Of a stretch of 64,000 nucleotides of DNA, positions 45,032-54,888 are shown piece by piece. Origin of the DNA: an uncultured Pelagibacteraceae bacterium. GTDB taxonomy: Bacteria; Pseudomonadota; Alphaproteobacteria; Pelagibacterales; Pelagibacteraceae. Below the pieces are notes generated by a model. That model had not been told where the DNA came from and made no database searches. It saw only the letters and a program-made list of their open reading frames with translations. The translations under genes were made by a program, and so were the position numbers. Position 1 is the stretch's first letter, and the number at the start of each line of letters is the position of its first letter. The stretch is from contig CACKCM010000006.1 in assembly GCA_902598735.1 (NCBI GenBank), forward strand, positions 1 through 64,000. Reading direction: 5' to 3'.

Positions 45032-47433
45032 TAAGACCTAATTGTAGCGCCTGTTTTTTCTTTAACTACATCAATAATTTTTTTACTAATCTGATCGATA
45101 TCTTTTTCACTCAAAGTTTTATTTAAAGACTGTAAAGTAACATTAATTGCAACTGATTTTTTATCTTTGGGAATATTTTCTCCTTCGTAAACATCAAAAG
45201 TTGTAACTTCTTGAATGAGTGACTCATCTATTTCTTTAATAATCTTTTCTAACAACCCTATCTTAAAAATTTTATCAATTACAAAAGCGAAATCTCTTTC
45301 AGATTTTTGAAAATCTGAAGGTTTAAAACTTTTTTTTAGTTGTCTTAACTTTTTATTAGGTTCTGGTATATTCTTTAAAAATATTTCTAGTCCATAAATA
45401 TTTGGCTCTTTAAAATCCAATTTTTTTACTATGGCAGGATGTAATTCTCCAAAGTAAGCGAGGTGAGGGCCTTTTTGTGATTTTAAATTTATAGAACCAG
45501 ATCTTCCAGGATGGTAGCACTGTTTTGTATTATCACTTATAAAAAGCTCTCTCTCAGATAATCCAAATTCAATTAAAGTTTTGACAACGTCGCTTTTTAT
45601 ATCAAACACATCTATATTTCTCTCCTTTTCAATCCAGCTTTTTCTATTTACTTTCCCTGACTTTAAAGCGCCAGCTACAATTTGTTGTTCTCCAGGATTT
45701 TTTCCAAAAAATACTGGCCCTATTTCAAATAGAGATACATCCTCATAACCTCTATCTTGGTTTTTTTTTAGATAAATTGAAAGATTTGAAAAGATTGATC
45801 TTCTCAAAACATTAAGATCCGAAGAAATAGGATTTAAAATTTGAATTTCCTTTTCACCTTTTGAAAATTGACTATCAATTTTAGAGTCAGTAAATGACCA
45901 GGTAACTGACTCGAGAAATCCTTTTGATGCAAGAGATCTTTGTGACAAATGAAATAGTTTTTGTTTAAAATTTAAAGTTTCATTTTCTCTAATTCTATCA
46001 GGGGTGATTAGTTTTATATTTTTGAAACCTTTAATTCGTATAAGTTCCTCAATTATATCTACATCTTGACTAATATCTGGCCTCCATGAAGGAATTTCTA
46101 CTTTAAGATTTTTTTTTTCTTTTTTGCAAATAAATCCTAATGAAATCAGAATTTTTTGTGCCTCATTAAGAGAAATTGGTATACCAATTAAATTTTCAAA
46201 ATTATCAATATCAAAATTTATAATTTTTCTTTTTTGAGAATTTTTTCCGGTAATCGTAAATTTGCTAGCTTCCCCTCCACATATCTTCAATATCAAATCG
46301 GTAGCAACTTGTAAGCCCTCTGATACAGATTTGGGATCAATGCCCCTTTCAAATCTAAATTTTGCATCAGTATTAATTGCTAATTCTCGAGATGTTTTTC
46401 TAATTGAAGATGGTAGAAAATATGCAGATTCAAGTAAAATATTTTTAGTATCGAATTCTGTCGAAGTTTTTGTTCCCCCAATAATTCCACCGAGGCCCAA
46501 AATACTAGACTTGTCAGTGATAACACACATCCCTTTTTTAAGTTTATATTTCTTATTATCTAGTGCTTCAAATTCCTCACCTTCTTTTGAGTCTCTTATA
46601 ATTATCTCTCTATCAATTTTATCTGCATCATAAGCATGCAATGGACGGTTCAAATCAAACATCACATAATTAGTAATATCAACAACAGCAGAGATTGGTT
46701 TCAAGCCAAGAGCATAAAGTTTATTTTTTAACCATTCTGGACTCTCTTTATTAACTATATTTTTAATATAACAACTTCCAAATGTGAGACACCCTTGATG
46801 CTTATCTTTAATTATAGAAGTCTTAACCTGATGCTTAAAGCTTTGTTTTATCTTTTTTCTTTTTGAAGTTATTAATTTTCCTATTCCAGTAGAAGATAAA
46901 TCTCTTGCTATACCTCTTATACCTAAACAATCTGGCCTATTTGGTGTAATTGCAATTTCGATTGCTTTTACTGATTTACTTTTAAAGAAATTTTTTCCTA
47001 TTTCTTTTTCCCTAGTATTTAATTCTATTATTCCGTCACTCGCATCTGATAAATTCAGCTCACTCTCAGAACACAACATGCCTCGGGACTCAACTCCTCT
47101 TATTTTAGCAATTTTTAATTGGAACTTTGTTTTAGGTATTATAGCCCCTGGCGGAGCATAAATTGTTATGAGTCCATCTCTTGCATTAGGTGCTCCACAT
47201 ACAACTTTTAAAGTTTCTTTTCCACCGATGTTAACATCACACACTTTCAATTTATCTGCGTTAGGATGTTTCTCGGCTTTGATAATTTTAGCTATTTTAA
47301 AATCACTTAGCTCTCCAGAGTTTTCTTTTACACTTTCAACCTCTAAGCCAATATTAGTGAGTTTATTTATAATTTCATTTTCGTTTGCATTAGTTTTTAA
47401 ATGCTCTTTTAACCATGGAAGCGTAATAATCAT
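45031..47433 (-). CDS. pheT: phenylalanyl-tRNA synthetase beta subunit
   Basis: PheT forms the alpha2-beta2 PheRS with PheS. The 800-residue protein has the EMAP/tRNA-binding domain at the N-terminus ([17 protein letters not shown]), the B3/B4 editing region ([19 protein letters not shown]), the B5 domains and a C-terminal anticodon-binding FDX-ACB domain ending [16 protein letters not shown]. It overlaps pheS by four bases. Confidence 0.97.
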   Translation of the reverse strand: MIITLPWLKEHLKTNANENEIINKLTNIGLEVESVKENSGELSDFKIAKIIKAEKHPNADKLKVCDVNIGGKETLKVVCGAPNARDGLITIYAPPGAIIPKTKFQLKIAKIRGVESRGMLCSESELNLSDASDGIIELNTREKEIGKNFFKSKSVKAIEIAITPNRPDCLGIRGIARDLSSTGIGKLITSKRKKIKQSFKHQVKTSIIKDKHQGCLTFGSCYIKNIVNKESPEWLKNKLYALGLKPISAVVDITNYVMFDLNRPLHAYDADKIDREIIIRDSKEGEEFEALDNKKYKLKKGMCVITDKSSILGLGGIIGGTKTSTEFDTKNILLESAYFLPSSIRKTSRELAINTDAKFRFERGIDPKSVSEGLQVATDLILKICGGEASKFTITGKNSQKRKIINFDIDNFENLIGIPISLNEAQKILISLGFICKKEKKNLKVEIPSWRPDISQDVDIIEELIRIKGFKNIKLITPDRIRENETLNFKQKLFHLSQRSLASKGFLESVTWSFTDSKIDSQFSKGEKEIQILNPISSDLNVLRRSIFSNLSIYLKKNQDRGYEDVSLFEIGPVFFGKNPGEQQIVAGALKSGKVNRKSWIEKERNIDVFDIKSDVVKTLIEFGLSERELFISDNTKQCYHPGRSGSINLKSQKGPHLAYFGELHPAIVKKLDFKEPNIYGLEIFLKNIPEPNKKLRQLKKSFKPSDFQKSERDFAFVIDKIFKIGLLEKIIKEIDESLIQEVTTFDVYEGENIPKDKKSVAINVTLQSLNKTLSEKDIDQISKKIIDVVKEKTGATIRS

Positions 47434-48497
47434 TTACTTAATCCTCTATAGTTTGTTGGCACATCTAAAGGGTCAAAACCAAAATGACTTAACCATCTAT
47501 AATCTGATTCAAAAAAAGCTCTTAAATCATTAATTCCATATTTTAACATGGCCAAACGATCAATACCCATCCCGAATGCAAATCCTTGATACTTTTTTGA
47601 ATCAACTTTTACATTTTTAAGAACATTGGGATGAACCATTCCGCAGCCTAATATTTCTAACCATTTATTGCCTTCACCAATAACGATTTTTTCATTCTCA
47701 ATTCTGTATCCAATATCTACTTCAGCAGATGGTTCAGTAAATGGGAAATGACTAGGTCTAAATCTCATTTTAATGTTTTTGACTTCAAAAAATTCTTTAA
47801 TAAAATAATCTAAACATCCCTTAAGATGGCCCATAGTAATATTTTTATCAATGTGAAGACCTTCTAATTGATGAAACATTGGAGCATGAGTTTGATCACT
47901 ATCACATCTATAAGTTCTACCAGGAACTATTATTTTAAATGGTGGTTTTTCATCAAGCATTGCTCTAATTTGTACTGGAGAAGTATGTGTTCTCAAAAGA
48001 AGTTTTTTATTTTTTTCCAAATAAAATGTGTCATGCATATCCCTTGCCGGATGATCCTCGGGTGTATTTAATGCTGTGAAATTATTATACTCAGTTTCAA
48101 CATCCGGCCCCTCTACAACAGTAAAACCAACTTCAGAAAAAATAGCAGAAATTTCATCTATGACTTGAGATACCGGATGTATTTTTCCTAGCTGATATGG
48201 TCGGATCGGTAAAGTTACATCCACTTTTTCATTTTTTAACTTATCGCTAATTTCTGCATTCTCAATTTCAAAACTTTTTTGTTCAATCTGATTGGATAAA
48301 TCGTATTTAATCTTGTTTAAATTTGAGGCAAAATCTTTTCTTTTTTCAGGTTCCAGCGCACCTAATGTTTTGAATTGTTGTGTGATTTGTCCGTTTTTTC
48401 CAAAAAACTCAGTTTTTAAATTTTTTAGATCTTCCTTTGTTTTAACAGAGTCAATTTTAGCATTGAAGATAGAATTTATTTTGTCCAAATCGCTCAT
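47430..48497 (-). CDS. pheS: phenylalanyl-tRNA synthetase alpha subunit
   Basis: PheS is the catalytic class II subunit that charges tRNA-Phe. The 355 residues comprise an N-terminal coiled coil (about 1-85), motif 2 in [10 protein letters not shown] and [15 protein letters not shown], and motif 3 in [18 protein letters not shown]. It lies 49 bases after rplT and overlaps pheT. The only tRNA-Phe gene in the window, at 8772, is structurally unusual, so the pair is of interest. Confidence 0.97.
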   Translation of the reverse strand: MSDLDKINSIFNAKIDSVKTKEDLKNLKTEFFGKNGQITQQFKTLGALEPEKRKDFASNLNKIKYDLSNQIEQKSFEIENAEISDKLKNEKVDVTLPIRPYQLGKIHPVSQVIDEISAIFSEVGFTVVEGPDVETEYNNFTALNTPEDHPARDMHDTFYLEKNKKLLLRTHTSPVQIRAMLDEKPPFKIIVPGRTYRCDSDQTHAPMFHQLEGLHIDKNITMGHLKGCLDYFIKEFFEVKNIKMRFRPSHFPFTEPSAEVDIGYRIENEKIVIGEGNKWLEILGCGMVHPNVLKNVKVDSKKYQGFAFGMGIDRLAMLKYGINDLRAFFESDYRWLSHFGFDPLDVPTNYRGLSK

Positions 48498-48503
48498 CAG
48501 ATA

Positions 48504-48539
48504 TTTGATTTTTTATATTAAAGTTTGCTTTAAATCAAA
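48504..48539. repeat. inverted repeat between rplT and pheS
   Basis: TTTGATTT (48504-48511) and AAATCAAA (48532-48539) are exact inverted copies around a 20-base loop that holds a smaller AAAG/CTTT stem. It lies in the untranslated gap before pheS and could fold in the message or be a regulator site. A/T-only stems can arise by chance here. Confidence 0.3.
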
Positions 48540-48546
48540 GACCCTT

Positions 48547-48903
48547 TTAACCAAGGGAAGATTGAACCTTTTTTACTACTGATTTAAAGACTTCTGGATT
48601 ATCATAGGCTAATTCAGCTAAAACTTTTCTATCTAATTTGATTTTGGATTTAGCCAAACCATTAATAAACTTTGCGTAGGTTAAGCCTTCTGCTCTTACG
48701 CCAGCGTTAATTCTTTGAATCCATAGTGATCGAAATTCTCTTTTTTTTGCTCTTCTGTCTCGATAAGCATATTGCATGGCTTTTTCCATTGCTTGACGAG
48801 CTATTCTGATTGTATTTTTTCTTCGACCGTATTGTCCTTTAACCAATTTAAGGACTTTCTTATGTTTCGCCCTACTTACTACACCACGTTTGGTTCTTGC
48901 CAT
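48547..48903 (-). CDS. rplT: 50S ribosomal protein L20
   Basis: L20 helps assemble the 50S subunit. The 118-residue basic protein starts [20 protein letters not shown] and has [20 protein letters not shown] and [10 protein letters not shown], all conserved. The normal order rpmI-rplT-pheS-pheT is kept. In other bacteria L20 represses its own operon; no such site is evident. Confidence 0.98.
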   Translation of the reverse strand: MARTKRGVVSRAKHKKVLKLVKGQYGRRKNTIRIARQAMEKAMQYAYRDRRAKKREFRSLWIQRINAGVRAEGLTYAKFINGLAKSKIKLDRKVLAELAYDNPEVFKSVVKKVQSSLG

Positions 48904-48904
48904 A

Positions 48905-49111
48905 TTATCCTCTTAAATTATATGGCATATACGACTTAACAATTCTGCTATCTTGTTTTGTCATTATCGTAGTGCCTCTTTGTTTTCTTATTTGAGAGTT
49001 AGTTCTTTTGATCATACCATGACGTTTGCCTGCCTGAGGCATTTTGATTTTACCTGAGGCTGTAAATCTAAATCTTTTTTTTGCAGAGCTTTTTGTTTTA
49101 AGTTTTGGCAT
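48905..49111 (-). CDS. rpmI: 50S ribosomal protein L35
   Basis: The 68-residue L35 starts [20 protein letters not shown] and has the conserved [15 protein letters not shown] segment. It heads the rpmI-rplT-pheS-pheT-lepA run. The usual upstream partner infC is separated here by a gene on the opposite strand, so rpmI needs its own promoter; one is visible at 49123-49151. Confidence 0.98.
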   Translation of the reverse strand: MPKLKTKSSAKKRFRFTASGKIKMPQAGKRHGMIKRTNSQIRKQRGTTIMTKQDSRIVKSYMPYNLRG

Positions 49112-49122
49112 AATTATGCGGA

Positions 49123-49151
49123 TTTATATATATAATCAATATACTTTACAA
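49123..49151 (-). promoter_or_regulatory. candidate sigma-70 promoter for rpmI
   Basis: On the minus strand TTGTAA (49151-49146) is followed by a 17-base spacer and TATAAA (49128-49123). The -10 box ends 12 bases before the rpmI ATG, giving a very short leader. This fits the displaced operon start. Confidence 0.55.
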
Positions 49152-49192
49152 GATGATTCTCTCTTTTAAATTTACTTTTAATATTTATAAAT

Positions 49193-49222
49193 TTGTTCTA
49201 AATTGTAGAAAAATTGTATAAT
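49193..49222 (+). promoter_or_regulatory. candidate sigma-70 promoter for the radical SAM gene
   Basis: TTGTTC (49193-49198) precedes TATAAT (49217-49222) with an 18-base spacer; the perfect -10 box lies 24 bases before the ATG at 49247. It is one of the best promoter matches in the window and means the inserted gene has its own transcription. Confidence 0.6.
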
Positions 49223-49246
49223 TACTTAAAAGTTTAAACCAATACC

Positions 49247-50467
49247 ATGTATAATTATTTAATATCAGTAATAAAGAAGACATTTCCTAGATTCTATATT
49301 TTTTTAAAAATTATAAAAAATAAAATTTTATTTGGAAAACATTACATTAAAAAAAAAGAACTTGAAACTTTTGGTCTTATTAAAAGCGTAGAAAATGAGA
49401 GTTTTTTTGAATATCAAAAAAAAGAATTTTTTAAAAATAAAGACACTAAAAGTAAAACTGGTATCTTAGAAATAAATAATAGTTGTAATATTAATTGTGT
49501 GATGTGTGATACTAAAAGTTCAACGAGGCAGAAAAAATTAATGGACTTAGATCTTTGCGAAAAAAGTGTTAAACAAATGAAAGAGGATGGAGTTACTTCT
49601 GTTCTATTACATACTATAGGCGACCCGCTGGCTAATGCTAAATTAAAAGATTATCTTAAAATTTTAAGAAAATATAATTTGCAAGCTGGGATAAGTACGA
49701 ATGCACTCATGCTCGATAAGCATGTTGATACTTTAAAAGAATATTTTGATATTTGTTCAAGTATAAGGTTTTCAATAGATGGAGTAAAAAAAGAGACATA
49801 TGAAAAAATTAGATTTGGAGGAAAATTTGAGAAGCTAATTGAAAATTTAGAACTTGCACAAAAAAAATTGAGGGTAATAGGTTTTGAATTTATGATTGAT
49901 TTAGTTATCACTAAAGATAATTTTAGTGAGCTTGGTGACTTTGTAGTTTTTTACAAAAAATATATTAATAATCCTTATAAAAATATGCACTTTAACTTTA
50001 TGAATAGTTTGTCTCCAAACAACGACTATTTTCTAAAAAATAATACCCTCGAACAACATACTTCGAAAAACTTTTATTGTAATTATGCTTCTAAATTAAC
50101 TCCTTATGTTTTAGTTGATGGAAGAGTTTCTGCATGTTGTAGAGATTATGATGGTTCGCTAGTGGTTGATGATATTAACCAGAATAAAATTAATACTATG
50201 CAAAATAGCAATGGATTTAAAAATTTACAGCAAGCTCATATGGATGAAAATGGAAAAATTAATGACTATAAGCTTTGTACTTCATGTTATGTAGTTGACA
50301 ATAGAGTTGATCAGATTTGGCGTAATATAATTGCTTCAATTTTATTTAAATATCCAGATGAAAATGCAAAATTTTATCAAGAAATATTTAACGAAACTTT
50401 AGAATTTTTAAAAGATCTTAACACATTAAACTATCAAAAATTACAAAACAAATTTCTTACAAATTAA
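49247..50467 (+). CDS. radical SAM protein with SPASM-type C-terminus
   Basis: A 406-residue radical SAM enzyme. The cluster motif is C80-x3-C84-x2-C87 (ISOLATED in NNSCNINCVMCDTK). The core includes the SAM-binding HTIGDPL and FSIDGVKKETYEKIR segments, and a C-terminal SPASM-like Cys set lies at 278, 297, 298, 344 and 347, suggesting a second Fe-S cluster. The N-terminal about 70 residues are extra. Related proteins act on sugars, peptides or carbon skeletons; the substrate is unknown. It lies on the opposite strand between infC and rpmI. Confidence 0.86.
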   Translation: MYNYLISVIKKTFPRFYIFLKIIKNKILFGKHYIKKKELETFGLIKSVENESFFEYQKKEFFKNKDTKSKTGILEINNSCNINCVMCDTKSSTRQKKLMDLDLCEKSVKQMKEDGVTSVLLHTIGDPLANAKLKDYLKILRKYNLQAGISTNALMLDKHVDTLKEYFDICSSIRFSIDGVKKETYEKIRFGGKFEKLIENLELAQKKLRVIGFEFMIDLVITKDNFSELGDFVVFYKKYINNPYKNMHFNFMNSLSPNNDYFLKNNTLEQHTSKNFYCNYASKLTPYVLVDGRVSACCRDYDGSLVVDDINQNKINTMQNSNGFKNLQQAHMDENGKINDYKLCTSCYVVDNRVDQIWRNIIASILFKYPDENAKFYQEIFNETLEFLKDLNTLNYQKLQNKFLTN

Positions 50468-50473
50468 ATTTTG

Positions 50474-51019
50474 TTATAGTGGTTGAATTATCATTACCAT
50501 CTGTCGACCTTCAAATTTTGGTTTACTCTCGACTTTTGCGATATCTTTAGTTTCCTCGATAATTCTATCCATTAGTTCTTTGCCTAGATTTGTATGCTGC
50601 ATTTCACGACCTTTAAATTTTACAGTAAATTTTACCTTATCTCCCTTTACAATAAATTTTTTCGCATTTTTTATTTTAAAGTTATAGTCATGAGTTTCTG
50701 TCCCTGGCCTTAGCTTGATCTCTTTTAATGAAACTATTTTTTGTTTTTTTCGTGCTTGATTAGCTTTTTTTTGTAAATCATACTTATATTTACCCATATC
50801 CATGATCTTGCAAACTGGTGGATTTGCATTTGGAGAAATTTCTATTAGGTCTAATCCTTCTTGTTTTGCTAAATCAATAGCTTTTTTAAGAGGCATAGTG
50901 CCTAAATTACCTCCCTCACTTCCAATTACCTGGACATCCAACGCTCTAATGCGCTCGTTTGCCCTGGGTCCTTGAGGTTTGTTTTTTTTGTAAAAATGTT
51001 GTGGTTTAGAATTTGGCAC
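50474..51019 (-). CDS. infC: translation initiation factor IF-3
   Basis: IF-3 keeps the 30S subunit free and checks the start codon. The 181-residue protein has the N-domain segment GPRANERIRALDVQVIG, the linker with KKANQARKKQK, and the C-domain ending KFEGRQMVMIIQPL. The start is GTG at 51019, directly after the thrS stop TAA and in the same frame; the family N-terminus fits this position and no ATG is near. A non-ATG start is well known for infC (ATT in E. coli, used for autoregulation). Confidence 0.96.
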   Translation of the reverse strand: MPNSKPQHFYKKNKPQGPRANERIRALDVQVIGSEGGNLGTMPLKKAIDLAKQEGLDLIEISPNANPPVCKIMDMGKYKYDLQKKANQARKKQKIVSLKEIKLRPGTETHDYNFKIKNAKKFIVKGDKVKFTVKFKGREMQHTNLGKELMDRIIEETKDIAKVESKPKFEGRQMVMIIQPL

Positions 51020-52939
51020 TTAATTTAATGGCAACTTATTAAGATCTAACATATTTTTAATGATGTCCTCTCTTTTTAAAACTTCCTGTTTATCTGAACC
51101 TAATTTACGAACAGTAACGGTATTGTTTTCAACTTCTTTTTTTCCGCAAACTAAAATGTAAGGTATTTTAGCTAAAGAATGTTCTCTTACTTTATAATTT
51201 ATTTTTTCATTCCTTAAATCCATGTCACATTTTATACCCTCTTTAAACAGATCTTTAAATAAATTTTTCACATAATTATTATTTTCCTCTGCGATAGTGC
51301 ATATAATTGCTTGAGCTGGAGATAACCAAAAAGGTAATTTACCTGCATAGTTTTCAATCAAAATTCCAATAAACCTTTCTAAGGATCCAAATAAAGCTCT
51401 ATGAAGCATTACAGGAACTTTTTTTGTCCCATCTTTAGAAACGTAAGAGGCCCCTAATCTTTTTGGTAAATTTAAATCAACTTGAAGCGTCCCACATTGC
51501 CAATCTCTGCCAATCGCATCCCTTAAGACAAATTCAATTTTGGGTCCATAGAAAGCACCTTCTCCTTTATTAATCGTATACTCTAGACTCGTTTTTTTTA
51601 TAGCAGATAAAAGAGCTGCTTCAGACTTATCCCAGATATCATCATCCCCAACTCTTTTATCAGGTCTATCTGAATATTTTAATATGACATCTTTAAAACC
51701 TAAGTCTTTATAAATTTCTAAAATCAAATTTGTTACTGATAGAGACTCAGAAGTAATTTGATCTTCAGTGCAAAAAATATGAGCATCATCCTGCGTAAAA
51801 GCTCTAACTCTTAATAAACCGTGAAGAGCTCCAGAGGGTTCATATCTATGTACTTTTCCAAACTCTGAAAGTTTGAGCGGTAAGTCTCTATAACTTTTTA
51901 AACCTTGATTAAATACTTGAACACATCCTGGACAATTCATAGGTTTAATCGCAAAAGTCTTTTCATCAGGTGTTTCTGATGTAAACATATGTTCTCCAAA
52001 TTTTTCCCAATGACCAGATTTTTCCCATAACGTCTTATCTAAAAGTTCAGGAGTATTTATTTCTTTATACCCTGCTAATCTTTGTTTCATTCTCATATAC
52101 TCAACCAATCTTTGGAACAGAAGCCATCCTTTTTCGTGCCAAAAAACAGATCCTGGGCTCTCCTCTCTAAAATGGAATAGATCCATTTCTTTGCCCAATT
52201 TTCTGTGGTCTCTTTTTTCCGCTTCTTCTAATCGATGAAGATATGATTCTAAATCTTTTTTTGTGCTCCAACAAGTTCCATAAATTCTTTGTAACATTTC
52301 ATTATTGGAGTCACCTCTCCAATATGCCCCTGACACTTTAGTCAACTTGAAGGCTTTTCCAATTTTTCGTGAAGAGGCTAAGTGTGGGCCTCTACATAAA
52401 TCATGCCATGTATCGCCATGATGGTAAACCGAAAGTTCTTCATTTTCCGGAATACTTTCAATAATTTCTGCTTTATATTTTTCTCCAATTTTTTTAAAAT
52501 GGGCAATTGCAACTTCCCTATTCCAAACTTCTCTTTTTGTTTTTACATCACGATCGATAATTTCAGACATTTTTTTCTCAATTTTTTTTAAATCTTCACT
52601 CGTAAATGGTTCTTTCCTTGCAAAATCATAATAAAAACCATTTTCAATTACTGGACCAATAGTAACTTGTGTACCGGGAAACAATTCTTGTACTGCCATA
52701 GCCATGATATGAGCTGCATCATGTCTTATGACCTCTAGACCCTCTCTATCTTTAGGCGTGATAATTCTTACTTTTGAGTCTCTTGTAATTTTATGGCTTA
52801 AATCTTTTAGCTCACCATTAACTTCCATTATAAGGGCTGCGCTTTCGAGAGATTTGCTAATTTTTTTTACCAACTCAAAACCACTTATAGATTTTGTAAA
52901 AGGAATTTTTTTTCCATCTAATAATTGAATTGCTGGCAT
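51020..52939 (-). CDS. thrS: threonyl-tRNA synthetase
   Basis: ThrRS charges tRNA-Thr and edits mischarged serine. The 639-residue protein has an N-terminal TGS domain (about 1-60), the editing domain with HDAAHIMAMAVQELFPG, the class II core with KPMNCPGCVQVF (Cys ligand of zinc) and motif 2 HRYEPSGALHGLLRVRAFTQDDAH (read in two parts), and a C-terminal anticodon domain. It starts on the last base of the upstream glycosyltransferase stop (TAATG) and abuts infC. Confidence 0.98.
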   Translation of the reverse strand: MPAIQLLDGKKIPFTKSISGFELVKKISKSLESAALIMEVNGELKDLSHKITRDSKVRIITPKDREGLEVIRHDAAHIMAMAVQELFPGTQVTIGPVIENGFYYDFARKEPFTSEDLKKIEKKMSEIIDRDVKTKREVWNREVAIAHFKKIGEKYKAEIIESIPENEELSVYHHGDTWHDLCRGPHLASSRKIGKAFKLTKVSGAYWRGDSNNEMLQRIYGTCWSTKKDLESYLHRLEEAEKRDHRKLGKEMDLFHFREESPGSVFWHEKGWLLFQRLVEYMRMKQRLAGYKEINTPELLDKTLWEKSGHWEKFGEHMFTSETPDEKTFAIKPMNCPGCVQVFNQGLKSYRDLPLKLSEFGKVHRYEPSGALHGLLRVRAFTQDDAHIFCTEDQITSESLSVTNLILEIYKDLGFKDVILKYSDRPDKRVGDDDIWDKSEAALLSAIKKTSLEYTINKGEGAFYGPKIEFVLRDAIGRDWQCGTLQVDLNLPKRLGASYVSKDGTKKVPVMLHRALFGSLERFIGILIENYAGKLPFWLSPAQAIICTIAEENNNYVKNLFKDLFKEGIKCDMDLRNEKINYKVREHSLAKIPYILVCGKKEVENNTVTVRKLGSDKQEVLKREDIIKNMLDLNKLPLN

Positions 52940-54096
52940 TAATTTTTCAATAATTTTTTATATTCTCTTAAGTTTGATTCACACATAATCTCTACATCAA
53001 ATTTTTTAGCTACGTTTTTTCTACCTTCGTTTCCCATATATTTCAACTCATCGTGATTTAATTGAATAACAGTATTTAAAATTTTAGCAAGTTCTCTAGG
53101 ATCCTCAAACTTGTACAAAAAACCAGTTTTTTTATTTAATATTGTTTCTTTAGATCCACCAAGATTGCTTGCGATTATAGGTTTGCCCATTGCCTGGGCT
53201 TCTACAGCTACACGTCCAAATGCTTCAGGTTCTATAGACGCTGAAACTACTACATCTGCTAAAGAATAAGCCAAAGGCATTTCTTTACAATGATTTATAA
53301 ATTTAATCTTTTTGCCCAAGCTATATCTTTCAATTAAACTAATTAATTTTTTGGTGTAAACTTTTCTTCCTTGATCAGATCCAAGCAAAACTGCTTGAAA
53401 ATTTGTTATATCATAGTCTTCAATCAAAATATTTAATGCCTCAATAAATTTTACTTGTCCTTTCCAATAAGTGAGTCTCCCTGGCATTAAAATTGTAAAT
53501 TTATTTTCTGATAAACCCCAATCTTTTTTTAATCTTTCTTGTTTTAAAATTGAAATATTTTTTTGATTAAAATAATCAATATTTATGCCTCTAAAGATTA
53601 CCCTTAGTTTTTTTTTTTTACTTAAATATTCTTTATAATTTTCATTTACATGATTAAATATAAAGTTTGAACCGGCAATAGTAAGTTTGGATCTAAGCAT
53701 TACACTGTTATAAAATTTCTTAATTCTATTTTTAAAATTATAAGTTCCGTGAAAAGTTGTAACAAAAATTCTATTAGTTAAAATACAAGCTAAGTAACAT
53801 GACCATGCTGGTGCACGACTTCTTGCGTGTACAATATTTATTTTTTTAATAAGAATAAAAATCGATATGAGGATTGTATTTAAAATTATCAACAATGGAT
53901 TTTTTGAGTGAACCGGAAGTTTAATAACTCCAACTTTATTTTTTTTTACAAACTTTAATAATTCTCCACCAGAAGTTGCTATATATGAACTGCAATTTTG
54001 TTCAGCTAGGTAATGCGCAATATCATAACAACCTGTTTCAGCCCCTCCATAGCCTAATTTAGGAATTACTTGCAAAACATTTATTTTAGTAGTCAT
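52939..54096 (-). CDS. glycosyltransferase family 4
   Basis: A GT-B retaining glycosyltransferase of 385 residues from ATG 54096 (an alternative ATG at 54117 adds seven residues). The N-terminus INVLQVIPKLGYGGAETG carries the Gly-rich turn, and the donor domain has ILMPGRLTYWKGQ and IEPEAFGRVAVEAQAMGKP with the E-x7-E motif. It is likely a surface polysaccharide or LPS-core transferase. It overlaps thrS by one base, an unusual neighbour for a tRNA synthetase gene. Confidence 0.91.
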   Translation of the reverse strand: MTTKINVLQVIPKLGYGGAETGCYDIAHYLAEQNCSSYIATSGGELLKFVKKNKVGVIKLPVHSKNPLLIILNTILISIFILIKKINIVHARSRAPAWSCYLACILTNRIFVTTFHGTYNFKNRIKKFYNSVMLRSKLTIAGSNFIFNHVNENYKEYLSKKKKLRVIFRGINIDYFNQKNISILKQERLKKDWGLSENKFTILMPGRLTYWKGQVKFIEALNILIEDYDITNFQAVLLGSDQGRKVYTKKLISLIERYSLGKKIKFINHCKEMPLAYSLADVVVSASIEPEAFGRVAVEAQAMGKPIIASNLGGSKETILNKKTGFLYKFEDPRELAKILNTVIQLNHDELKYMGNEGRKNVAKKFDVEIMCESNLREYKKLLKN

Positions 54097-54132
54097 CTTC
54101 TTTATATATAATAACAATTAATTAATCGTTAT

Positions 54133-54888
54133 ATGAAAAAATTTAGGTATCTAAAATTCTCGAATACTAAAAAACTTAGATATATAGACAATTTTTTTAG
54201 AAAGAGGCTTTATCTAATTTTTCTACCTGGTTTTATGTCTGATATTGAGGGTAAAAAACCTCAAACTCTTTTAAAATTTGCAAAAAAGAATGAATTGGGT
54301 TTTTTGAGTTTTGAATACTCTGGACACGGTAAGTCTTCAGGTATTTTTACCAGGGGAAATATCAGCGTTTGGTCAAATGATGCTAAGAGTGTAATAAAAA
54401 AAATAGTAAAGAAAAATAATTTTATCTTAATTGGCTCGAGTATGGGAGCATGGATTGCATTGAATCAATTCAAATATTTTAAATCTCAAATTAAAGGTTT
54501 TATTGGTATAGGTTCAGCTCCAGAATTTTTAACTAGGCTTATGTGGAATAAATTTTCATCAAAAACAAAGAGGGAATTGCAGAAAAAAAGAAAAATTTTA
54601 ATCAAAAATGGAGGCTATGAATATCCAATTACTTTGCAGCTAATTAAAGATGGGAGAAAAAATAGAGTTTTACATAAAAAAATAAATTCTCAAATAAATG
54701 TGACAACAATTCATGGCCAAAAAGATGATGTTGTCCCGGTTAATTTCTCTAGATTAGTATTAAAAGTTTTTAGTAAAGCTAAAAGGAAAAATGTAATAAT
54801 AAAAAATGGTGATCACAGTTTATCAAGTCAAAGACACTTAAAGAAAATAATTAAAGAATTACATCCAATTATTAAAAATATAATTTAA
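54133..54888 (+). CDS. alpha/beta hydrolase (ABHD10-like)
   Basis: A 251-residue alpha/beta-hydrolase with oxyanion region LIFLPGFMSD, the nucleophile elbow GSSMG (Ser103), the acid in IHGQKDDVVP (Asp198 or Asp199) and His228 in NGDHSLSS. The complete triad predicts an active esterase or thioesterase. The form is like ABHD10 and related alphaproteobacterial thioesterases. It is divergent from the glycosyltransferase gene by 36 bases and converges with the SDR gene, overlapping by 30 bases. The substrate is unknown. Confidence 0.87.
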   Translation: MKKFRYLKFSNTKKLRYIDNFFRKRLYLIFLPGFMSDIEGKKPQTLLKFAKKNELGFLSFEYSGHGKSSGIFTRGNISVWSNDAKSVIKKIVKKNNFILIGSSMGAWIALNQFKYFKSQIKGFIGIGSAPEFLTRLMWNKFSSKTKRELQKKRKILIKNGGYEYPITLQLIKDGRKNRVLHKKINSQINVTTIHGQKDDVVPVNFSRLVLKVFSKAKRKNVIIKNGDHSLSSQRHLKKIIKELHPIIKNII

